A DNA stretch of 64,000 nt from assembly GCA_026390815.1 (NCBI GenBank), contig JAPLFH010000043.1, forward strand, positions 22,718 to 86,717. Reading direction: 5' to 3'. Below are positions 18,001-26,600 of the stretch, in pieces (positions within the stretch are counted from its first letter, which is position 1; every line of letters starts with the position of its first letter). The stretch comes from Ignavibacteriales bacterium. Lineage in GTDB: Bacteria > Bacteroidota > Ignavibacteria > Ignavibacteriales > SURF-24. The position numbers and the translations under genes are program-made. The notes under the pieces are model-generated. The model ran no database searches, was not told the DNA's origin, and worked only from the letters and a program-made list of their open reading frames with translations.

Positions 18001-19542
18001 ATGCTTTCCAAAATAATTTCTTGCGCCACTTACGGTATTGATGCCTATCTTGTTGAGGTTGAGGCTAACTGTGAAAAAAATATTCCCGGGTTCATAATTG
18101 TTGGACTTCCGGATAATGCTGTTAAAGAAAGTAGAGAAAGAGTTATTGCAGCAATTAAAAACAGCGGGCTCGATATTCAATTAAAAAAAGTTACTGTTAA
18201 TCTTGCTCCAGCCGATATAAAAAAAGAAGGCAGTTCATTCGATTTACCTATCGCCATCGGTCTTCTTGCAGCTAATGAAAAAATTACCTCAACAGATTGG
18301 CTTGAAGATACTGTTTTTCTTGGAGAACTTTCACTTGATGGAAACCTAAGACCGATTAAAGGCGCCTTATCAATTGCTGCTGAAGCCCGGCATAAGGGTA
18401 TTAAACGGATTATTTTACCGCAAGAATCAGCCAATGAAGCTGCTATTGTTGATGGAGTGGAAGTTTATGGTTGTAAATCGCTCTTTGAGGTTGTTGAACT
18501 GATAAATGGCGAAAAGGAAATGGAAACCATAAAAGTGAACAAAGATGAAATTTTTAATCAGGTAAATAAATATCAAATTGATTTTTCGGATGTTAAAGGG
18601 CAGGAAAATGTAAAGCGTGCTTTGGAAATTGCTGCCGCAGGTGCACACAATATTTTAATGATAGGTCCACCGGGATCTGGCAAAACAATGTTAGCAAAGA
18701 GATTCCCAACTATTTTGCCACCACTTACATTTGAAGAAGCATTGGAAACTACAAAAATTCATTCTGTAGCTGGAATTTTATCAAGAGAAAAAGCTTTAGT
18801 TACAGAAAGACCTTTTAGAAGTCCACATCATACTACTTCCGATGCGGCATTAGTTGGCGGTGGTTCTTTTCCTCGTCCGGGGGAAGTATCATTTGCGCAT
18901 CATGGAGTTTTATTTTTAGATGAATTACCGGAATTTAAAAAAAATGTTTTGGAAGTTTTAAGACAACCATTAGAAGATGGAAGGGTTGTCGTTAGCCGGT
19001 CCAAAATGTCCCTCGAGTTTCCAGCCAATTTTATGCTTGCCGCAGCAATGAATCCTTGTCCATGTGGTTTTTATTCTGATCCCACCAAAGAATGTTCTTG
19101 TACACCTTTTCAAATTCAAAAATATATGGCAAAAATTTCTGGTCCATTGCTCGATAGAATAGATATTCATATTGAAGTTCCAGCAGTAAAATACAAAGAA
19201 CTTTCCACTTCAGTTAAAGGAGAATCATCTGCAATTATTAGAGAACGCGTAATCAAGGCGCGGGAAGTTCAAATTAACCGATTTTCAAAACTAAAGCATA
19301 TTTATAATAATGCTGACATGAGTTCTAAAGAAGTTAGACAATTCTGTACATTAGATAACTCTGGTTCAGAAATACTGAAAATGGCAATGACTAAGTTAGG
19401 TTTATCAGCCCGGGCTTACGATAGAATACTGAAAGTAAGTCGGACTATAGCCGATTTAGAAAATGCGGAGAATATCCTGCCTAATCATATAAGTGAAGCA
19501 ATTCAATACCGTACTTTAGATAGACAATTATGGAACCGTTAA
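18001..19542 (+). CDS. comM: YifB/ComM-family Mg-chelatase-like AAA+ ATPase
   Basis: 513 aa, standard length. The N-terminal ChlI-like domain ([21 protein letters not shown], the [20 protein letters not shown] block) is followed by AAA+ Walker A GPPGSGKT (residues 222-229), Walker [11 protein letters not shown] and the C-terminal Mg-chelatase domain ([21 protein letters not shown]). ComM proteins are hexameric helicases that promote branch migration and integration of DNA during natural transformation, so the family links it to uptake or recombination. The start ATG agrees with the family N-terminus; no strong ribosome site is visible. It is separated from nuoI by 154 bases and from the tRNA cluster by 143 bases. 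Confidence 0.92.
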   Translation: MLSKIISCATYGIDAYLVEVEANCEKNIPGFIIVGLPDNAVKESRERVIAAIKNSGLDIQLKKVTVNLAPADIKKEGSSFDLPIAIGLLAANEKITSTDWLEDTVFLGELSLDGNLRPIKGALSIAAEARHKGIKRIILPQESANEAAIVDGVEVYGCKSLFEVVELINGEKEMETIKVNKDEIFNQVNKYQIDFSDVKGQENVKRALEIAAAGAHNILMIGPPGSGKTMLAKRFPTILPPLTFEEALETTKIHSVAGILSREKALVTERPFRSPHHTTSDAALVGGGSFPRPGEVSFAHHGVLFLDELPEFKKNVLEVLRQPLEDGRVVVSRSKMSLEFPANFMLAAAMNPCPCGFYSDPTKECSCTPFQIQKYMAKISGPLLDRIDIHIEVPAVKYKELSTSVKGESSAIIRERVIKAREVQINRFSKLKHIYNNADMSSKEVRQFCTLDNSGSEILKMAMTKLGLSARAYDRILKVSRTIADLENAENILPNHISEAIQYRTLDRQLWNR

Positions 19543-19632
19543 ACATTAAAGCCATGATAAAAATTATATACTTTCCTTTATTCGTAATTTAGCCTTAAAT
19601 CAAGCCCTAAAGTAAATTATTTTGATATAATA

Positions 19633-19663
19633 TTGCTTTTTAAAATAAACTGGAATATATTTG
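19633..19663 (+). promoter_or_regulatory. Bacteroidota-type promoter for the tRNA/translation supercluster
   Basis: TTG at 19633-19635, a 20-base spacer, then a perfect TATATTTG at 19656-19663, 22 bases before the first base of tRNA-Tyr. It is the only strong promoter seen before the run of tRNAs, rpmG, secE and nusG. Confidence 0.65.
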
Positions 19664-19685
19664 AAGTTCATTTATTGTACAAGTC

Positions 19686-19769
19686 GGGCGGACGCCGGAG
19701 TTGGAGAGCCGGGGCGGACTGTAAATCCGTTGGCAAGCGCCTTTGGGGGTTCGAATCCCTCGCCGCCCA
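19686..19769 (+). tRNA. tRNA-Tyr (anticodon GUA)
   Basis: 84 bases with the long variable arm expected of bacterial tRNA-Tyr. The acceptor GGGCGGA pairs with GCCGCCC except for the last pair, the T-loop is TTCGAAT, and the anticodon loop CTGTAAA gives GTA at 19721-19723. CCA is not encoded. It is first in a tRNA-Tyr/Gly/Thr/Trp group interspersed with small protein genes. Confidence 0.95.
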
Positions 19770-19865
19770 CGGATTGTTCATATTGATGATTGAAAACTTG
19801 ATTCTATTATAAAAAAAAAATTTTCAATTGTCAATATTCTATGAAGTTAGATGGTCAATTTTAGT

Positions 19866-19939
19866 GCGGGAGTAACTCAGTTGGCTAGAGTCACAGCCTT
19901 CCAAGCTGTTGGTCGCGGGTTCGAGTCCCGTCTCCCGCT
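19866..19939 (+). tRNA. tRNA-Gly (anticodon UCC)
   Basis: 74 bases. The acceptor GCGGGAG pairs perfectly with CTCCCGC, and the anticodon stem ACAGC/GCTGT encloses CTTCCAA, giving TCC at 19900-19902. The discriminator is T and CCA is not encoded. A second, broken copy of its D-arm and 3' half lies at 20187-20258, beyond the GIY-YIG ORF. Confidence 0.96.
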
Positions 19940-19943
19940 CTAA

Positions 19944-20201
19944 GTGAATTATGCAATGTATATATTGCAAAGTCTGAAAGATGGAAGATATTATATAGGT
20001 TCCACATCAGATGTAAGAAAAAGGTTTGAATATCATAACACTGGAAGAACAGGTTATACAAAGAAATATCAACCGTGGGTTCTTATTTATTTTGAAGAAT
20101 TTGAGACAAGAGCAGAAGCTGTAAGACGAGAAAAATATCTTAAATCACAAAAAAATATTAAGAGGTTTTTGGAGTCAGTTAATGTCAACTCAGTTGGCTA
20201 G
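19944..20201 (+). CDS. GIY-YIG domain endonuclease, tRNA-associated
   Basis: 85 aa from a GTG 5 bases after the tRNA-Gly 3' end; a second ATG at 19956 would remove the family's first strand. The single-domain GIY-YIG fold is clear: MYILQS, then the DGRYYIGS motif, the catalytic Arg region VRKRFEYHNTG, and the C-terminal EAVRREKYLKSQ helix with the metal-binding Glu. Such UPF0213/YhbQ-like proteins are structure-selective or homing-type nucleases, most of unknown target. Its last codons (…NSVG-stop) are the D-arm of a degenerate tRNA-Gly copy, so the ORF exactly fills the space between tRNA and remnant, as expected of a mobile or tRNA-derived unit. Nuclease activity is inferred from the motifs. 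Confidence 0.85.
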   Translation: MNYAMYILQSLKDGRYYIGSTSDVRKRFEYHNTGRTGYTKKYQPWVLIYFEEFETRAEAVRREKYLKSQKNIKRFLESVNVNSVG

Positions 20202-20258
20202 AATCATCCCGCAATTCAGCGGGATTGGTCGCGGGTTCGAGTCCAGTCTCCCGCTCTA
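20187..20258 (+). pseudogene. Degenerate tRNA-Gly copy (tRNA remnant)
   Basis: The D-arm (20187-20206 versus 19874-19893, 19 of 20 identical) and the whole 3' half (20225-20258 versus 19909-19942, 33 of 34) duplicate the upstream tRNA-Gly. The 5' acceptor strand is absent, so CTCCCGC has no partner, and the anticodon arm is replaced by a CCCGC/GCGGG stem three bases longer overall. It cannot fold as a normal tRNA and is read as a remnant or attachment-like duplication bordering the GIY-YIG ORF, whose stop codon lies in it. Confidence 0.8.
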
Positions 20259-20274
20259 CTAATTTATGTAATTC

Positions 20275-20347
20275 GCTGACGTAGCTCAGTTGGTAGAGCA
20301 CATCCTTGGTAAGGATGAGGTCACCGGTTCAATCCCGGTCGTCAGCT
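20275..20347 (+). tRNA. tRNA-Thr (anticodon GGU)
   Basis: 73 bases. The acceptor GCTGACG pairs with CGTCAGC, and the anticodon stem CATCC/GGATG encloses TTGGTAA (GGT). The discriminator is T. It lies 29 bases before rpmG. Confidence 0.96.
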
Positions 20348-20376
20348 CAAAAAAAAATATATATAGTAGAAGAAGT

Positions 20377-20526
20377 ATGAGAGAAATAATAACATTAGAA
20401 TGTACAGAGTGTAAAAGAAGAAATTACACTACAACCAAAAATAAACGTTTACACCCAAGCCGCGTTGAGTTTAAGAAATATTGCCGCTGGGATAAAAAAC
20501 ACACTATTCATAAAGAAACCAAATAA
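20377..20526 (+). CDS. rpmG: 50S ribosomal protein L33
   Basis: 49 aa from the ATG at 20377 (AGAAG upstream); the open frame before it runs back into tRNA-Thr and is not coding. [12 protein letters not shown], then KNKR and [15 protein letters not shown] identify L33. Zinc-type L33 carries two CxxC pairs; here the first (C9, C12) is complete but the second is C36-R-W-D39, with Asp for the fourth Cys, so zinc binding may be altered or lost. It is flanked by tRNA-Thr and tRNA-Trp and leads to secE-nusG, the usual rpmG-secE-nusG context. Confidence 0.95.
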   Translation: MREIITLECTECKRRNYTTTKNKRLHPSRVEFKKYCRWDKKHTIHKETK

Positions 20527-20531
20527 ATTGT

Positions 20532-20605
20532 ACGAGAGTAGCTCAATTGGCTAGAGCAGCGGTCTCCAAAACCGCAGGTTGGGGGTTCGAGTCCCTCCTC
20601 TCGTG
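20532..20605 (+). tRNA. tRNA-Trp (anticodon CCA)
   Basis: 74 bases. The acceptor ACGAGAG pairs with CTCTCGT, the anticodon stem GCGGT/ACCGC encloses CTCCAAA (CCA), and the discriminator is G. It starts 5 bases after the rpmG stop and ends 15 bases before secE, the classic tRNA-Trp-secE-nusG arrangement. Confidence 0.97.
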
Positions 20606-20620
20606 CGAAGAATAAAAATT

Positions 20621-20803
20621 ATGAAAGAAAAAATAATCAATTTTTTTAATGATGTTGTCAAGGAAATGAAAAAGGTTACTTGGCCAACTCAGGAAGAACT
20701 AAAAGAATCAACTACTGTCGTAATAGTTGTTTGTCTTATTATTGCAGCCTTTACATATCTTATTGATATGGCAATCACTCAAATATTTAAAGGGATTTTT
20801 TAG
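20621..20803 (+). CDS. secE: Preprotein translocase subunit SecE
   Basis: 60 aa from the ATG at 20621; the upstream in-frame codons belong to tRNA-Trp. The short cytoplasmic amphipathic segment (FFNDVVKEMKKVTWPTQEEL, with the signature VTWPT) and one membrane helix (VVIVVCLIIAAFTYLIDMAI) are the minimal single-TM SecE, which clamps SecY in the Sec translocon. nusG begins 5 bases downstream. Confidence 0.96.
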   Translation: MKEKIINFFNDVVKEMKKVTWPTQEELKESTTVVIVVCLIIAAFTYLIDMAITQIFKGIF

Positions 20804-20808
20804 GCTTG

Positions 20809-21348
20809 ATGATGGAATTGAAGTGGTATGTGGTTAGGACTTTTTCCGGGCATGAGAACAAAGTAAAGTCTTTAATTGATGTTGAACTTAAAGATAATAT
20901 TCAATTAAAAGCAAAAATTCAGGATGTTTTAGTTCCTACTGAAAAAGTATTTGAAGTTAAAGATGGAAAAAAGAAGACTAAAAATAAAAATTTCTTCCCT
21001 GGATATATTTTAGTTCAAGCTGATTTAGACAATCAGGTTAAAGATTTCATCCTAAATACTCCATCAGTTATGGGGTTTTTAGGGACAGGAAAAAATCCAA
21101 ATCCTCTTCAACCAGATGAAGTTAAAAGAATAGTTGGTAGATTAACTCAAGATCAAGACTCTGAAAGGATGGAAACTATCTTTAGAGTTGGAGATTTTGT
21201 TAAAATAAATGATGGTCCGTTCAACAATTTCTCTGGGTATATTCAAGAAGTAAATGAAGAAAAAATGAAAATAAAAGTTATGGTTTCAATATTTGGAAGA
21301 AAAACACCAATTGAAATCGATTTTGTTCAGGCAGAATTAGAAAAATAA
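20809..21348 (+). CDS. nusG: Transcription termination/antitermination protein NusG
   Basis: 179 aa from the first of two tandem ATGs (20809, 20812); a TTG at 20806 is also possible. The NGN domain (KWYVVRTFSGHENKVKSLI, NFFPGYILV) and the C-terminal KOW domain (FRVGDFVKINDGPFNNFSG) are complete. NusG binds RNA polymerase near the clamp, raises processivity and links transcription to ribosome S10 or Rho. It sits in the canonical secE-nusG-rplK order with short spacing. Confidence 0.96.
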   Translation: MMELKWYVVRTFSGHENKVKSLIDVELKDNIQLKAKIQDVLVPTEKVFEVKDGKKKTKNKNFFPGYILVQADLDNQVKDFILNTPSVMGFLGTGKNPNPLQPDEVKRIVGRLTQDQDSERMETIFRVGDFVKINDGPFNNFSGYIQEVNEEKMKIKVMVSIFGRKTPIEIDFVQAELEK

Positions 21349-21374
21349 GGTAGAATTTAATAATAGGTTAAATT

Positions 21375-21800
21375 ATGGCAAAGAAAATAACTGGATTTAT
21401 AAAATTGCAAATTCCCGCTGGTAAAGCTAATCCATCACCACCTGTTGGACCTGCTCTAGGCCAAAAAGGTGTTAATATTATGGAGTTTTGTAAGCAATTC
21501 AATGCTCGTACCGCTGACAAAGGAGGTTTAATAATTCCAGTTGTTATCACGGTTTTTTCTGATAAATCATTTACGTTTATTACGAAAACACCACCAGCAG
21601 CAGAATTACTTAAAAAGGCAGCAAAAGTTGAAAAAGGTGCAGCAGAACCAAATAAAGTGAAAGTTGCAAAAGTTACTAAATCTCAAGTAAAAGAAATTGC
21701 TGAAATGAAAATGCCCGATTTAAACGCTAATGATATTGACCACGCCATGAGTATGGTTGCAGGTACTGCAAGAAGCATGGGTTTTTCAGTAGAAGAATAA
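21375..21800 (+). CDS. rplK: 50S ribosomal protein L11
   Basis: 141 aa, full length. The N-terminal [20 protein letters not shown] loop and the C-terminal rRNA-binding [13 protein letters not shown] are intact. L11 forms the GTPase-associated stalk base with 23S rRNA and is the thiostrepton-binding platform. It is 26 bases after nusG and 38 before rplA. Confidence 0.98.
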   Translation: MAKKITGFIKLQIPAGKANPSPPVGPALGQKGVNIMEFCKQFNARTADKGGLIIPVVITVFSDKSFTFITKTPPAAELLKKAAKVEKGAAEPNKVKVAKVTKSQVKEIAEMKMPDLNANDIDHAMSMVAGTARSMGFSVEE

Positions 21801-21838
21801 ATACTTTAACTCTGTTTAAAGATAAAAGGATTTGAATA

Positions 21839-22537
21839 ATGAAAGTTTCTAAAAGAATTAAATCAGCAAAAGCAAAAGTAGATTTAAAAAAAGATTATAA
21901 TCTTGATGAAGCAGTCAAGAAATTAAAAGAAGTATCAAATGTTAAGTTTACTGAATCTTTGGACTGTGCAATTAGATTAGGTGTAGATCCTCGACACGCC
22001 GATCAAATGGTTAGAGGAACAGTGAGTTTACCAAATGGAACTGGAAAAGAAGTTAAAGTGTTAGTAGTTGCTAAAGGTTCAAAAGCTCAGGATGCACTTG
22101 ATGCAGGAGCTGATTTTGCTGGGTTTGAAGAATATTTGGAAAAGATTAAAGGTGGATGGGCAGATATTGATGTAATTGTAGCTACACCGGATGTGATGGC
22201 AGATTTAGGAAAACTTGGTAGAATATTAGGTCCAAAAGGATTGATGCCTAATCCTAAAAGTGGTACTGTTACTATGGATGTTGCTCAGGCAGTTAAAGAA
22301 GTTAAAGCTGGCAAAATAGAATTCAGAGTAGATAAAACCGGAATAATAAGTACTTCATTAGGTAAACTTTCGTTTCCGGAAGATAAATTGGTTGAAAATG
22401 TAAGAGCATTTTTAACTACAATTATAAAAATGAAACCGTCTTCGGCAAAAGGACAATATGTTAAAAGCCTCTATCTTTCTACTACAATGGGACCAGGCTT
22501 AAAAATTTCCCGCGATGAAGTGGCAATTATTAAATAA
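21839..22537 (+). CDS. rplA: 50S ribosomal protein L1
   Basis: 232 aa. The [29 protein letters not shown] signature region is present, with flanking domain I segments. L1 builds the mobile L1 stalk that escorts deacylated tRNA, and in E. coli it represses its own rplK-rplA mRNA; no L1 operator was recognised here. A weak AT hairpin follows before rplJ. Confidence 0.98.
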   Translation: MKVSKRIKSAKAKVDLKKDYNLDEAVKKLKEVSNVKFTESLDCAIRLGVDPRHADQMVRGTVSLPNGTGKEVKVLVVAKGSKAQDALDAGADFAGFEEYLEKIKGGWADIDVIVATPDVMADLGKLGRILGPKGLMPNPKSGTVTMDVAQAVKEVKAGKIEFRVDKTGIISTSLGKLSFPEDKLVENVRAFLTTIIKMKPSSAKGQYVKSLYLSTTMGPGLKISRDEVAIIK

Positions 22538-22553
22538 GAATTTACGCACTCAT

Positions 22554-22580
22554 ATAAATAAATGCTTCTAGTTTATTTAT
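22554..22580 (+). repeat. AT-only hairpin between rplA and rplJ
   Basis: A perfect 9-bp inverted repeat, ATAAATAAA (22554-22562) and TTTATTTAT (22572-22580), around a 9-base loop, in the 65-base leader of rplJ. All pairs are A-T, so it is weak. It could be an L10-leader element or a processing site; no T-tail is present. Confidence 0.4.
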
Positions 22581-22602
22581 TTAAAAATGATTTGGGAGAA
22601 TA

Positions 22603-23124
22603 ATGGACAAATCAGAGAAAAACGAAATAATCTCTCAGATTAAAGAACTTATCAATAACTCCTCTGCCATTTATTTGGTAGATTACAGCAAAATCAATGT
22701 AGAAGACATTAATCGTCTTCGAAAAGAATTTCGTAAAGAAGGAGTTAAATATAAAGTCTTTAAGAATACACTTTTCAAAAAAGCCTTAATCGAAATTCAA
22801 GGTTATGAAAAGTTTAATGATCTGTTAGTAGGAATGTCTGGTTTTGCATTTGCAAAAGATAATGCTACAGCACCGGCTAAAGTTATCAAGAAATTTTTTG
22901 ATACTACCGGAAAATTTGCTCTTAAAGGTTGTTATATAGAAACTCAATTTTTCGAAGGAACGCAGCTTGATGTATTATCAACACTGCCTACCAAAGCAGA
23001 AATAATTGCAGGAATTATTGGTAGTCTTAACTCTCCAGCATCTGGAGTAGTTGGTGCAATTGGCGCCGTAATCAGAGATCTCGTTAGTGTAATAGACGCT
23101 ATCGAACAAAAAAAAGCAGCATAA
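22603..23124 (+). CDS. rplJ: 50S ribosomal protein L10
   Basis: 173 aa. The rRNA-binding N-domain (SAIYLVDYSKINVEDINRLR, FRKEGVKYKVFKNTLFKKAL) and the C-terminal helix that recruits L7/L12 dimers (LVSVIDAIEQKK) are present. L10 anchors the stalk. GGGAG precedes the ATG at good spacing. It is cotranscribed with rplL (44-base gap), as in nearly all bacteria. Confidence 0.97.
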   Translation: MDKSEKNEIISQIKELINNSSAIYLVDYSKINVEDINRLRKEFRKEGVKYKVFKNTLFKKALIEIQGYEKFNDLLVGMSGFAFAKDNATAPAKVIKKFFDTTGKFALKGCYIETQFFEGTQLDVLSTLPTKAEIIAGIIGSLNSPASGVVGAIGAVIRDLVSVIDAIEQKKAA

Positions 23125-23168
23125 ATAAAATTTGTTGAACGGAAAAACAATTTCAGGAGAATATAAAA

Positions 23169-23549
23169 ATGTCAGAAAAAATTGCAGAACTTGTAGAGAA
23201 AATTAAAGGTTTAACTCTCTTAGAAGCATCTGAATTAAAGAAAGCACTTGAAGAAGAATTTGGTGTTACCGCAGCCGCTCCAATGATGATGGGAGCAATG
23301 CCTACTGCTGCAGCCGCAGCAGCTCCAGTAGAAGAAAAAACTGAATTTGATGTAAATCTAATATCTGCTGGCGAAAAGAAAATTAACGTAATTAAAGTTG
23401 TACGCGCTCATACCGGTTTAGGATTGAAAGAAGCAAAAGACTTAGTTGATGGTGCTCCAAAAACAGTTAAAGAAGCTGTTTCTAAAGATGAAGCTGAAAA
23501 ACTTAAAAAAGAATTTGAAGAAGCTGGCGCAACAGTAGAGATTAAATAA
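23169..23549 (+). CDS. rplL: 50S ribosomal protein L7/L12
   Basis: 126 aa. An N-terminal dimerisation helix pair, an Ala/Met-rich hinge ([17 protein letters not shown]) and the conserved C-terminal factor-binding domain ([27 protein letters not shown]) are all clear. Multiple copies on L10 recruit and activate EF-G, EF-Tu and IF2. An AGGAG site precedes the ATG. A hairpin with a T-tail follows before rpoB. Confidence 0.98.
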   Translation: MSEKIAELVEKIKGLTLLEASELKKALEEEFGVTAAAPMMMGAMPTAAAAAAPVEEKTEFDVNLISAGEKKINVIKVVRAHTGLGLKEAKDLVDGAPKTVKEAVSKDEAEKLKKEFEEAGATVEIK

Positions 23550-23581
23550 TTTCAATACGTATTAGAAATTATCAGTTTTTG

Positions 23582-23630
23582 AAAAGTGACTTGTGGAAAA
23601 TTCCGCTAAGTCACTTTTCTATCTTTTTTG
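23582..23630 (+). terminator. Attenuator/terminator between rplL and rpoB
   Basis: An 11-bp perfect outer stem (23582-23592 with 23608-23618, AAAAGTGACTT paired with AAGTCACTTTT) is extended by an inner GTGGAA/TTCCGC stem and followed by CTATCTTTTTT. It lies 32 bases past the rplL stop. By analogy with the partial rplL-rpoB attenuator of E. coli, it probably lets most transcripts end after L7/L12 while a fraction reads into rpoBC. Confidence 0.8.
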
Positions 23631-23658
23631 TAATTAACGTAGAAGAAAGGAAAATATA

Positions 23659-26600
23659 ATGGAGGCAAGATTGGATAATAAAAGAATTTCATTCTCACGT
23701 ATTCCTTCTACGATTGATGTGCCCGATTTATTGGACATTCAATTACAATCTTTTGAAGATTTTTTGCAGATTAAAACCCCACCTTCAAAAAGATTGAACC
23801 AAGGATTACAGCAAGTATTCCTTGCTAACTTTCCAATCCTTGATAATAAAGAATTTTATCGCTTGGATTTTAACGAGTATTACGTAGAGAAACCACGTTA
23901 CTCTATTGAAGAATGTGAAGAAAGAGGATTAACTTTCTCTGCTCCACTCAAAGCTAAGTTACGTCTTTCTGCAAAAGATCCGGAAACAAACGAGTTTGTA
24001 AATTCTGTAGAACAGGAAGTTTATTTAGGTAACTTACCTTTTATGACAAACTACGGTACGTTTATTATTAACGGCGCAGAAAGAGTAGTTGTTACACAAT
24101 TGCACCGGTCCCCAGGTGTTGCGTTTTCTCAAACGGTACATCCTAATGGAACACCAATTTACTCAGCACGTATAATTCCATTCAGAGGTTCCTGGGTTGA
24201 GTTTGCAACAGACATTAATAATATTTTATACGTTTATATAGATCGACGTAAAAAATTTCCTTCAACTACACTTCTTCGTGCACTCGACTTTACAACTGAT
24301 GAACAAATTTTAAATCTTTTTAACCTGATTGATAACGTTGAAGTAAAAAAAGTAAACGAAAGTTTTGTGGGTAGAATTGTTGCAGAAGATGTATTTGATA
24401 TGACAACAGGTGAAATTTTCTTAACAAAAGATAATTCACTTACAGAAGAAGATGTTGAAAGACTTAAAGAATCAAGTATAAAAACAGTTAAATTAATTAG
24501 TAATGAAACAAGTCCAGATCATGATCTTATATTAAATACGTTAAAGAAAGATCCAGCGCGTACAAAAGAAGAAGCATTATTTGCAATATATCGTCAGTTA
24601 CGTTCTGGCGAAGCTCCGGATGTTGAAACAGCGGCAGGATTGATTGAAAAACTATTCTTTAATGACAAGCGATACGATCTAGGTGAGGTTGGACGTTTTA
24701 GAATGAATGATAAATTGAATTTGAAAATTCCATCCAATGTTACTGTTCTAACTGTTGATGATATTATTGCAATTATGCGCCATATTATGAAATTGAAAAA
24801 TGGAAATTTTTCTATAGATGATATTGACCACTTAGGAAACAGAAGAGTTAGAACTGTTGGTGAACAGTTAGCCCAGCAATATAATGTTGGTTTGGCAAGA
24901 ATGGCGCGTACAATAAAAGAAAGAATGAATATGCGCGACTCAGAGAATTTCCAACCACAGGATTTAGTGAATGCCAGAACAATCAGTAGTGTTATTAATG
25001 CTTTCTTTGGAACGAATCAATTATCTCAATTTATGGATCAAACAAATCCATTGGCAGAGCTAACACACAAACGAAGAATCTCTGCATTAGGACCTGGCGG
25101 TTTAACACGTGAGCGGGCAGGTTTCGAAGTTAGAGATGTTCACCATTCTCATTATGGCAGATTATGTCCGATTGAAACTCCAGAAGGTCCAAATATTGGT
25201 CTGATTTCTTCATTAACTATCTACTCAAGAGTAAATCGTTATGGATTTTTAGAAACACCTTACAGAAAGGTGATTAATAATAAAGTATCTATGGACGTAG
25301 AGTATTTAAGTGCAGATCAGGAAGACAATTTTACTATTGCTCAGGCAAATGCAGCAATAGATGAACAAGGTAAGTTTTTAAGTGAAAGGATAAAGTGTAG
25401 AAGTAAAGGTGACTTTCCAGTTGTTCTGCCAAGTCAGCTTCAGTATATGGATGTAGCTCCAGCACAGATTGTAAGTGCGGCGGCTGCTTTAATTCCATTC
25501 CTTGAGCATGACGATGCTAACCGTGCCTTGATGGGTTCGAATATGCAGCGCCAGGCAGTACCGCTTTTATCTCCTGAAGCTCCTATTGTTGGAACTGGAT
25601 TAGAAGGTAAAGTTGCAAAAGATTCAAGAGCAGTTATAGTTGCCGAAGAAGATGGTGTTATAGAATATGTTGATGCTGAAAGAATTATTGTTAAATATGA
25701 TCTTAATCCAAATAGCCCGGAAGCATTAACCAGTTTTGATGATGAACGAAGAGTTGTATATAAACTTACAAAATTTGCTGGTACTAACCAGGAAACTTCA
25801 ATAAATCATAAACCAATTGTTAAAGAAAAACAAAAAGTAAAAAAAGGGGAAGCAATTGCAGACGGTGCTGCCGTTGACAAAGGTGAGCTTGCTTTAGGAA
25901 GAAATATTCTTGTAGCATTTATGCCATGGCGTGGTTATAACTTTGAAGATGCTATTGTTATAAGCGAACGTGTTGTTAAAGAAGATGTTTTCACCTCTAT
26001 TCATATTGAAGAATTTGAATTGCAGGTTAGAGAAACAAAACGCGGTGAAGAAGAATTAACAAGAGATATTCCAAACGTAAGTGAAGAAGCAACAAAAAAT
26101 TTAGATGAATATGGAATTATTAGAGTTGGTGCTGAAGTAAAAGAAGGTGATATTTTAATTGGTAAAATTACTCCAAAGGGAGAAACAGATCCTACTCCGG
26201 AAGAAAAATTGCTTAAAGCTATCTTTGGTGATAAAGCAGGTGATGTAAAAGATGCTTCTCTAAAAGCAACGCCGGGTTTAAAAGGTACAGTAATTAAAAC
26301 AAGGCTCTTTAGTCGTAAGAAAAAAGAATCCGAATCTAAAAAAATTGAAAAGAAACAACTGGAAGTTCTTGAAAATAATTACAAGAAAGATACTGCAGAA
26401 CATTATCAAAAATTGATTGAGAAGTTAACGAAAATTTGTCTTGGACAAACAGCATCTGGAATAAAAGATTTAGATGGGCATATTGCTTTAAGAAGCGGCT
26501 CAACGATCAAAGAAAAAACATTTGCCGAAATGGAAGATGTAACAAAATTAGATTATACATTTGATTGGTTTGAAGCCAAAAAATCAAATTCCTTAATAAA

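Noticed and set aside
20187..20258. A second functional tRNA-Gly
   Set aside because: No 5' acceptor strand pairs with the 3' CTCCCGC and the anticodon arm is abnormal, so it is listed as a remnant.
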